The notes under the pieces: generated by a model
The model's database searches: none
Told to the model about the DNA's origin: nothing
The model's input: the letters and a program-made list of their open reading frames with translations, nothing else
Position numbers and translations under genes: made by a program
Shown: positions 1 to 5,211 of the stretch, piece after piece
How positions within the stretch are numbered: the stretch's first letter is position 1
Layout of the letters: the number at the start of each line of letters is the position of its first letter
NCBI GenBank assembly: GCA_022565415.1
Contig: JAIUMT010000250.1
Span: 1-5,211, forward strand
Reading direction: 5' to 3'
Length of the DNA: 5,211 nucleotides
DNA from: Balneolales bacterium
Lineage (GTDB): Bacteria; Bacteroidota; Rhodothermia; Balneolales; HLUCCA01

Positions 1-1692
1 CTGGGCACTAAGACGTACAGTTATTTTGTAGAACTCAAGTTTGATGGAATGGCGCTGCGCTTGCGGTACGAAAAAGGTCGTCTTGTTCTCGCCGCAACTC
101 GAGGCGACGGGCGAAAAGGCGACAATATCACCTCGAACGTGCGCACAATCCGGGACATCCCCCTCACACTTTCCGGCAATTACCCAGACGTTGCTGAAAT
201 CCGCGGCGAAGCTTTTATGGAACACGCCGCTTTTGCACGTTTCAACGAAAACCGGGTCGAAAACGGCGACCTACCTTTCGCAAATCCGCGAAACGCAACC
301 GCCGGCTCCCTCAAACTTCAAGACTCTGCACTTGTTGCAAAGCGCCCGATTCGTTTCTTTGCCTACGACCTGCTACTCGACAACCCCTCAGACCTAAATA
401 CACACGAACGTCGGATGCAGGCACTTTCACAATGGGGTCAGCGGGTTTGTGAGCTTCGTTGGCATTGCAACGACGTGAACGATGTGCTCAAAATCATCGA
501 CAAAATTCGAGAACTTCGTCCGAACCTTCCATACGACACTGACGGGGTTGTGATAAAAGTTAACGAAGATGATTTCCGTGAAGAACTCGGGAGTACAGCT
601 AAATCTCCGCGCTGGGCCATATCGTACAAATTTGAAGCCGAACAGGCCGAAACGGTCATCAACGAAATCACGCTCCAAGTAGGCCGACTCGGCACCATAA
701 CTCCCGTGGCCGAACTCGAGCCGGTTCTCATCGCCGGAACTACCGTCAAGCGCGCCACGCTGCACAACGAAGACGAAATCAAGCGAAAAGACATCCGCGT
801 TGGCGATAGGGTAATTATCGAAAAAGCCGGTGAGATTATTCCACAGGTGGTGCAGGTCGTGGATCAAAGTAATCCGAACCGGAGCAACGCCTTTTCCATG
901 CCAACCAACTGCCCCGCTTGCGATTCCGAATTAATCCGCTTGCCTGATGAAGTTGCCTGGCGATGTGTAAATCCCGAATGCGGACCGCAAGTTCGTATCA
1001 AAATAGAACACTTCGCCTCCCGAAATGCCATGGATATCGACGGACTCGGTACCGCCGTGGTCGATCAACTCGTTACGGCAAAACTCATCAGCAATTACGC
1101 CGATTTATACAAACTTAAAGCCGACGATGTGAGTCAGCTAGAGCGAATGGCCGAGAAAAGTGCCCAGAACCTGATCTCCAGCATCGAAGCAAGCAAAAGT
1201 CAACCATTCGAGCGCGTCCTATTCGGACTCGGCATCAAAATGGTGGGCGTTACCGTCGCACGGGACCTCGCAAAAGCATTTGGCTCATTAGATGCCCTCC
1301 GGGCCGCGAACGAAGACGAAATCGCAGCCGTGCACGGCATTGGCGGAAAAATCGCGGGATCGGTAAAAGCTTTTTTCAGTCACCCTCAGTACAACCGCAT
1401 CGTAGAAGAACTCGTCGCTGCCGGACTTCAAACCGAAACAGAACAACCTCAGCATGAAAGTATTCTATTCGAAGGACTCACATTCGTTCTTACCGGAACT
1501 CTACCCACCCTCTCCCGAAAAGACGCCGCAGATTTGATTGAAAAAAATGGCGGAAAAGTCACCAGTTCTGTAAGCAAAAATACGAGTTATGTACTCGCCG
1601 GTGAATCGGCTGGAAGCAAATTAGATAAGGCCACAAAACTGGGTATTCCTGTCATTGATGAAGCAGATTTTTTTCGTATGATACAGGGATGA
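1..1692 (+). CDS. ligA: NAD+-dependent DNA ligase LigA, 5'-truncated by window edge
   Basis: LigA seals nicks in duplex DNA during replication and repair, using NAD+ through a ligase-AMP intermediate. The frame is open from base 1 to the TGA at 1690-1692 (563 residues visible). The catalytic lysine lies in a KFDG motif at residue 13 (codon 37-39). E. coli LigA has this lysine at position 115, so roughly 100 N-terminal residues (NMN-binding domain Ia) lie upstream. Nucleotidyltransferase motifs follow: TRGDG at 33-37, IRGE near 67-70, FANPRNATAGSL near 94-105, DGVVIK at 181-186 and KSPRWAISYKF at 201-211. The OB fold spans about 219-288, with GRLG where E. coli has GRTG. The zinc finger uses Cys 304, 307, 322 and 327. 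Helix-hairpin-helix repeats run about 340-475 and a C-terminal BRCT domain 488-563. All downstream domains are intact. The internal ATG at 49 is not the start, because it follows the catalytic lysine. Confidence 0.98.
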   Translation: MGTKTYSYFVELKFDGMALRLRYEKGRLVLAATRGDGRKGDNITSNVRTIRDIPLTLSGNYPDVAEIRGEAFMEHAAFARFNENRVENGDLPFANPRNATAGSLKLQDSALVAKRPIRFFAYDLLLDNPSDLNTHERRMQALSQWGQRVCELRWHCNDVNDVLKIIDKIRELRPNLPYDTDGVVIKVNEDDFREELGSTAKSPRWAISYKFEAEQAETVINEITLQVGRLGTITPVAELEPVLIAGTTVKRATLHNEDEIKRKDIRVGDRVIIEKAGEIIPQVVQVVDQSNPNRSNAFSMPTNCPACDSELIRLPDEVAWRCVNPECGPQVRIKIEHFASRNAMDIDGLGTAVVDQLVTAKLISNYADLYKLKADDVSQLERMAEKSAQNLISSIEASKSQPFERVLFGLGIKMVGVTVARDLAKAFGSLDALRAANEDEIAAVHGIGGKIAGSVKAFFSHPQYNRIVEELVAAGLQTETEQPQHESILFEGLTFVLTGTLPTLSRKDAADLIEKNGGKVTSSVSKNTSYVLAGESAGSKLDKATKLGIPVIDEADFFRMIQG

Positions 1693-1717
1693 TTAAAAAT
1701 AACCGAAATCAGCTTTT

Positions 1718-1723
1718 GGAAGG
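1718..1723 (+). promoter_or_regulatory. Shine-Dalgarno site of the STAS gene
   Basis: GGAAGG lies 8 bases before the ATG at 1732, a good purine-rich ribosome binding site that fixes this start. It is the only convincing Shine-Dalgarno sequence among the three starts in the window. Flanking bases 1714-1719 and 1724-1729 could pair as a weak six-pair stem (one G-U pair) with a four-base loop containing part of the site. With only two G-C pairs its stability is doubtful. Confidence 0.7.
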
Positions 1724-1731
1724 CCAGAATC

Positions 1732-2070
1732 ATGAAAATCAATATCACCAGAGAAACCAACTTTGTCGATTTGGTAATCCAATCCGAAAAATTAGACAGC
1801 AAGATTTCACCCGATTTGAAAAGCCAGTTCATAATGCTGGCAGATGAACCAGACGGAGGCGCTCTTTTAATAGATCTGAGTTCCATCAAATTCGCCGATT
1901 CTAGCGGACTAAGTTCACTTTTACTCGCAAACAGACTATATCGGGATGCGAACAGAAAGCTAGTATTATATAACGTCTCCGATCGGGTTCAAAAATTGAT
2001 TGCCATTTCTCAGCTAACTTCGGTATTTACTATAGCAAGCGACCGTGAATCGGCCCAAAACGAGCTTTAG
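1732..2070 (+). CDS. Single-domain STAS protein, anti-sigma factor antagonist-like (SpoIIAA/RsbV type)
   Basis: This 112-residue protein is one STAS domain, about the length of SpoIIAA and RsbV (110-120 residues). Such proteins bind anti-sigma or switch kinases and are toggled by phosphorylation of a conserved serine. A predicted strand near residues 44-49 (ALLIDL) leads into FADSSGL at 54-60. By alignment with B. subtilis SpoIIAA (DSSG at 57-60, phosphorylated on Ser58), the phosphosite here is Ser57. The helix SSLLLANRLYR and strand KLVLYNV follow, then a C-terminal helix starting DRVQKLI, as in the family. It is probably cytosolic: no signal peptide or membrane segment is visible. The start has a good ribosome binding site. 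It sits 39 bases after ligA and 87 before the symporter. No anti-sigma kinase, sigma factor or PP2C phosphatase is present, so its partner is unknown. The STAS assignment is firm; the regulatory target is not. Confidence 0.9.
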   Translation: MKINITRETNFVDLVIQSEKLDSKISPDLKSQFIMLADEPDGGALLIDLSSIKFADSSGLSSLLLANRLYRDANRKLVLYNVSDRVQKLIAISQLTSVFTIASDRESAQNEL

Positions 2071-2108
2071 AACAGATTTTATCATCTACAAGACACCACC
2101 TAACAGGA

Positions 2109-2143
2109 TCGATCGTCTGCCTCAACACCTATCAGACCATCGA
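2109..2143 (+). repeat. Imperfect inverted repeat upstream of the symporter gene
   Basis: Arms 2109-2119 (TCGATCGTCTG) and 2133-2143 (CAGACCATCGA) pair at 10 of 11 positions, with a single C/C mismatch at 2114/2138 and a 13-base loop. The structure ends 14 bases before the symporter ATG. No run of T follows the 3' arm, so it does not look like a Rho-independent terminator. It could be an mRNA hairpin near the translation start or an operator for a dimeric regulator; the sequence alone does not separate these. The pairing is seen directly; any function is inference. Confidence 0.55.
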
Positions 2144-2157
2144 ACAAACATGAGATT

Positions 2158-3615
2158 ATGCTACTACATCCATTAGATATTGCGGTTATCATCGCTTACC
2201 TCGCCTTATGCGTTCTTATCGGACTCAAAGTCGGCGGCAAGCCCGGAGACGCTAATTCCTATTTTACATCCCGTGGAAAAGTGCCCTGGTGGGCGGTTTC
2301 ATTCTCGATCGTTGCCACAGAAACCAGCATGCTAACCGTCATTTCCATTCCAGCGGTAGCCTATCTGGGTAGTTTAGTCTTTTTGCAACTCGTTATCGGA
2401 TATATTATCGGTCGGATGTTCGTGGCCTGGCTCATGCTACCAGCCTATTTCAGCGGAGAGCAACAAACCGCCTACTCCTTCTTCAAAGCCCGATTTGGTG
2501 TCAACTTCCGAAGAGCCATATCAGGTACGTTTCTAACCACACGCCTGCTAGCCGACGGGGTTCGACTATTCGCCGCAGCGATTCCAATTAAAGTAATAAC
2601 CGGACTCGATTACCCAACATCCATCCTGATTATAGCCTCCCTCACGCTCGCCTACACCTACTACGGCGGACTGAAATCCGTAATCTGGATTGATGTAATG
2701 CAGCTGATGGTATACATTTTCGGAGGGATTTTCATCATTTCATACATCGCCGGCGATGATTTTGCCAGTCCGATGCAGACCCTTTCGGAAGCTGGTAAAT
2801 TTGTTGTAATTCAGTTGCCAACCAGTTTCAGCGACGTATTTTTCACCACCTACAACTTGGTTGGTGCCGTCATCGGCGGGATTTTCCTCACCTTGGCCTC
2901 GCACGGAACTGATCACCTCATCGTTCAGCGTCTCATTGCCTGTGGGAGCCTCAAAAATGCCCGAAAAGCGTTGGTTTCCAGTGCCTTATTCGTTTTCGTA
3001 CAGTTTGCGCTGTTCTTAACGGTTGGTCTGATGTTGTTTCTGCACTACGGTGGGGCAACCATCGAAACACTAGGCGTCAATAACTCCGACGAAATCATTC
3101 TGAAATTCGTTTCCGAAGAGATTCCAGCTGGTGTAGCCGGTCTCATCATTGCCGGACTCTTCGCCGCTGCCATGAGTACACTTAGTAGCTCTCTATCGGC
3201 TCTGTCATCCACAACGCTGTTCGATATCTTCCCGAAACTCGCCGAACGCCCGGATGTAATGAAAATCTCCCGATTGCTGATGGTATTATGGACGTTAATA
3301 TTCTTCCTGTTCGCGGTTTCTTTCACCAGCACAGAAAATCCGATTGTGGAATTGGGGCTTGGAATTGCCGGATTTACCTACGGAGGGTTGCTCGGTGCGT
3401 TTTTCGTGGGTCGATTCACCAATTTCGGAACCAAATCGGCGTTCGCCGGACTTATAAGCTGTGTGGTTGGCATGGCAATTATTATCTTTACGGCAGGAAT
3501 TGCCTGGCCATGGTATACGTTTATTGGAATAGTGATATTTTACAGCGTGTCATGGTCTACAAGTCGCATCCTTGGTGATACCATTGAGGCGACACCCAGG
3601 TCACAAACTCTATAA
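2158..3615 (+). CDS. Sodium:solute symporter (SSS/SLC5 family), substrate unknown
   Basis: This 485-residue inner-membrane protein has about 13 hydrophobic segments, the usual SSS topology, and would couple Na+ entry to uptake of a small solute. Family signatures are clear: a first core helix around IVATETSMLT (51-60), GGLKSVIWIDVMQ (170-182), SHGTDHLIVQRL (248-259), and AAAMSTLSSSLSALSS (336-351). Compared with E. coli PutP, Ala53, Ala337, Ser340 and Thr341 match the Na2-site residues, while Thr56 replaces Met56 and Glu55 stands at PutP Asp55, so sodium coupling is plausible. The substrate (sugar, amino acid, carboxylate or other osmolyte) cannot be assigned. The ATG at 2158 is the first usable start in frame after a stop at 2101-2103; no Shine-Dalgarno sequence precedes it. 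An inverted repeat and an out-of-frame ATG lie just upstream. The TAA is 6 bases before the PgpH-like gene, indicating co-transcription. Confidence 0.93.
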   Translation: MLLHPLDIAVIIAYLALCVLIGLKVGGKPGDANSYFTSRGKVPWWAVSFSIVATETSMLTVISIPAVAYLGSLVFLQLVIGYIIGRMFVAWLMLPAYFSGEQQTAYSFFKARFGVNFRRAISGTFLTTRLLADGVRLFAAAIPIKVITGLDYPTSILIIASLTLAYTYYGGLKSVIWIDVMQLMVYIFGGIFIISYIAGDDFASPMQTLSEAGKFVVIQLPTSFSDVFFTTYNLVGAVIGGIFLTLASHGTDHLIVQRLIACGSLKNARKALVSSALFVFVQFALFLTVGLMLFLHYGGATIETLGVNNSDEIILKFVSEEIPAGVAGLIIAGLFAAAMSTLSSSLSALSSTTLFDIFPKLAERPDVMKISRLLMVLWTLIFFLFAVSFTSTENPIVELGLGIAGFTYGGLLGAFFVGRFTNFGTKSAFAGLISCVVGMAIIIFTAGIAWPWYTFIGIVIFYSVSWSTSRILGDTIEATPRSQTL

Positions 3616-3621
3616 TTCAAT

Positions 3622-5211
3622 ATGATCAACCTCGAACAATTCGGGTTAGGGCGAAAAAAAAAGGGGTATTTCCCTGATCGTAAAAACCGAAAAGAGCAAG
3701 ATAACGGTATTAAACGTAGCTCATACGTCAAAGCCGCCATCATACTCATATTCCTCGGATTACTAATCAGTTTCTTTCCCGGTAGTTCATTTCGTGACTT
3801 CTCCTACAAAACAGGCGAGCCTTGGCGTGCCGATGACCTAACTGCGCCTTTCACATTTAGCTTGCTCAAAGACCGCGAAGAAATGCGGGAAGCAGAGCAG
3901 GAAGCCCGTACAAATACTCCGTCCATATTTTATCTGGATGATGAAGCTATTGTTTATGTTGAAAATCGCCTTGACAATGTGTTTCTCACGTTATCTCCCC
4001 TACTTGATTTGTATTCAGATTGGTATAATGCACAGTTACAGAATTCTGAAGAAGTAGATCGGGACAGTCTGAGATTCACAGAGGCATTGGCAGATGCGAG
4101 CTTGCCATTTGATGATGTGTCGTTGAATGCATTGCTCGAGAATTATATTCGATCGTCGACATCCGGAAACAGACCAAGTGCCACTAGATTCATCGGCATT
4201 GATATTCGGGCACAGGTCTACTCTACGATTCAGGAGCTTCATCAGGACGGTGTGATTGATATACCAAAGCCCGAGCTCAGCATTCCTGAAATCATGTTAC
4301 GGGATCAATCAAACCGTACCGAACAGATACTAAACTCAACCACACTTCGGGATATACCAGAAGCCCGTGATTTTGGTCAGTTCCGCCTGAACCGAACGTT
4401 CTCCGACAACATTGCCACAGCGGCTATTGAGCTTTTCGAGTATTCCATGGTTCCGAACTATATCTATAATAATGAGGACACAGAAGCTGCGGTTCAGGAG
4501 GCTATCGATGCCATTTCTCCAACGAAAGGTGCGATTACTGCCGGACAAATGATAATCCGCAAGGGTGATCTGATTACTCCGGAACGGCTCAATATGCTTC
4601 AAAGCCTGGAGGCCGCCAGAGCTAATCGGGCCAGTGATTTAGAAATATGGCAGCAACATTTGGGAAATGCTATCATCATTATAGCCATTTTCTTGTTCTT
4701 CATTATGTATCTGTACTTGTACAGAAATCCGATTTTCTCGAATAATGCCATGTTAACGCTGGTTTTGCTTGCCATGGCAATTGTGCTCACCTTTGCGATA
4801 TTCGTGATTCGAATCGACGGATTGTCAATTTATCTGGTTCCGATGGCCATTGCGCCCATCATACTCACAATCATCTTCGATTCCAGGGTTGGACTAATGA
4901 CAACCACTGCTTTGGCCCTCACCATTGCATTTATGAGCGGAAACAACTTCGAATATGTGGTTTCAGCCATAACAGCCAGCAGTATTGCTGTTTACTCGGT
5001 TCGGGATATCAAAAATCGGAGTCAGTTTTTCCTCACAACCCCAGCGCTGGTATTCGTATCGTACGTTCTTATTTTATTAGGATTTACACTTATACGTCCG
5101 GGCGGATGGGATGTGTTTTGGAGTCTGATGATTTTCGTTGTTGGTAATGCGATTTTCATTTGGTTGACCTATCCGTTGATTTTGCTTTTCGAGAAGTTGT
5201 TTAAAGTGACA
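3622..5211 (+). CDS. pgpH: PgpH/YqfF-family 7TM-HD phosphohydrolase, probable c-di-AMP phosphodiesterase, 3'-truncated by window edge
   Basis: The frame is open from ATG 3622 to the window end: 530 residues, no stop. A basic N-terminus (residues 1-36) precedes one membrane helix (37-53), then a large extracytoplasmic domain (54-345) of the 7TMR-HDED type. Its hallmarks are GEPWRADDLTAPFTF (65-79) and GQMIIRKGDLIT (308-319). About seven membrane helices follow, near 349-367, 375-396, 402-419, 424-440, 443-459, 472-491 and 497-520. Family proteins are about 700-720 residues and end in a cytoplasmic HD domain that hydrolyses cyclic di-AMP (shown for Listeria PgpH). That domain should begin just past 5211, so the catalytic residues are not visible. 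The next in-frame ATG (3882) would lose the first helix and PWRADD motif, so 3622 is the start, although no Shine-Dalgarno sequence is present. It lies 6 bases after the symporter stop. Family membership is firm; activity is inferred. Confidence 0.93.
   Translation, partial: MINLEQFGLGRKKKGYFPDRKNRKEQDNGIKRSSYVKAAIILIFLGLLISFFPGSSFRDFSYKTGEPWRADDLTAPFTFSLLKDREEMREAEQEARTNTPSIFYLDDEAIVYVENRLDNVFLTLSPLLDLYSDWYNAQLQNSEEVDRDSLRFTEALADASLPFDDVSLNALLENYIRSSTSGNRPSATRFIGIDIRAQVYSTIQELHQDGVIDIPKPELSIPEIMLRDQSNRTEQILNSTTLRDIPEARDFGQFRLNRTFSDNIATAAIELFEYSMVPNYIYNNEDTEAAVQEAIDAISPTKGAITAGQMIIRKGDLITPERLNMLQSLEAARANRASDLEIWQQHLGNAIIIIAIFLFFIMYLYLYRNPIFSNNAMLTLVLLAMAIVLTFAIFVIRIDGLSIYLVPMAIAPIILTIIFDSRVGLMTTTALALTIAFMSGNNFEYVVSAITASSIAVYSVRDIKNRSQFFLTTPALVFVSYVLILLGFTLIRPGGWDVFWSLMIFVVGNAIFIWLTYPLILLFEKLFKVT
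3654..3666 (+). repeat. A9G4 homopolymer tract in codons 11-15 of the PgpH-like gene
   Basis: Nine A (3654-3662) are followed by four G (3663-3666), read as Arg-Lys-Lys-Lys-Gly. Bases 3657-3663 form A AAA AAG in frame, the same heptamer as the dnaX -1 frameshift site of E. coli. A -1 slip would reach TGA at 3675-3677; the +1 frame also closes before the second membrane region. The tract is a possible slippage point in replication, transcription or translation. A small AGGG/CCCT stem (3662-3665 with 3672-3675) could form at its edge. No function is shown. Confidence 0.5.

Noticed and set aside
41..397. Plus-strand 118-codon frame overlapping the start of the visible ligA
   Set aside because: It is out of frame with conserved ligase motifs (KFDG, TRGDG, FANPRNATAGSL), and its translation is low-complexity Ser/Thr-rich with no recognisable domain.
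427..867. Reverse-strand open frames of 146 and 118 codons inside ligA
   Set aside because: They lie opposite strongly conserved nucleotidyltransferase and OB-fold coding sequence, and their translations resemble no family I recognise. They are shadows of the ligase frame.
1714..1729. Small stem around the STAS ribosome binding site
   Set aside because: Six pairs with one G-U and only two G-C pairs is too weak to claim regulation; it is mentioned with the ribosome binding site only.
2080..2085. TATCAT as a possible -10 box for the symporter
   Set aside because: It matches five of six bases, but the region 17 bases upstream (around 2057-2062) has no -35 resemblance, so it is not distinguishable from chance.
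3288..3578. Plus-strand 96-codon frame inside the symporter gene
   Set aside because: It overlaps the last membrane helices of the symporter in another frame and has no plausible start region or domain.
3611..3616. TATAAT matching a sigma70 -10 box just before the PgpH-like gene
   Set aside because: It overlaps the symporter stop codon, has no matching -35 element at the right distance, and would give an almost leaderless message. The 6-base gap makes co-transcription simpler, and a Bacteroidota-type -7 motif is not present either.
4036..4790. Several reverse-strand frames of 60-90 codons in the 3' part of the window
   Set aside because: They sit opposite the PgpH-like coding frame, which carries clear family motifs, and show no domain or ribosome binding site of their own.

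Overview
The window carries four genes, all on the + strand and closely packed. Both outer genes are cut by the window edges: the 5' end of an NAD+-dependent DNA ligase gene (ligA) and the 3' end of a PgpH/YqfF-type membrane HD phosphohydrolase gene. Between them lie a small single-domain STAS protein and a sodium:solute symporter of the SSS family. I see no RNA gene, insertion sequence, CRISPR array or clear intrinsic terminator.

Organism: an NAD+-dependent ligase indicates a bacterium. GC content looks close to half by eye (not counted). Only the STAS gene has a good Shine-Dalgarno sequence; the symporter and PgpH starts have none. That, with a PgpH-family protein next to an SSS symporter, suits the Bacteroidota/Balneolota/Rhodothermota group. 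This placement is an inference from general feel, not from a search.

Layout: ligA (1-1692, 5'-truncated); a 39-base gap holding a ribosome binding site; the STAS gene (1732-2070); an 87-base gap with an imperfect 11-bp inverted repeat (2109-2143) and an out-of-frame ATG just ahead of the next gene; the symporter (2158-3615); a 6-base gap; then the PgpH-like gene (3622-5211, running off the end). The PgpH-like frame stays open to the last base, so a scan for closed ORFs would miss it, yet it is one of the best-supported genes here.

How the genes may work together: LigA is a housekeeping replication and repair enzyme, and the gap after it is short enough for read-through. The symporter and PgpH genes are almost certainly co-transcribed. 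PgpH relatives degrade cyclic di-AMP, which in many bacteria controls potassium and osmolyte transport. A sodium-coupled transporter immediately upstream therefore suggests a link to osmotic or ion balance, though the symporter's substrate cannot be read from sequence. I see no clear new defence or mobile system. The most interesting items are the hairpin-forming repeat before the symporter, the symporter-PgpH coupling, and the A9G4 tract early in the PgpH gene.
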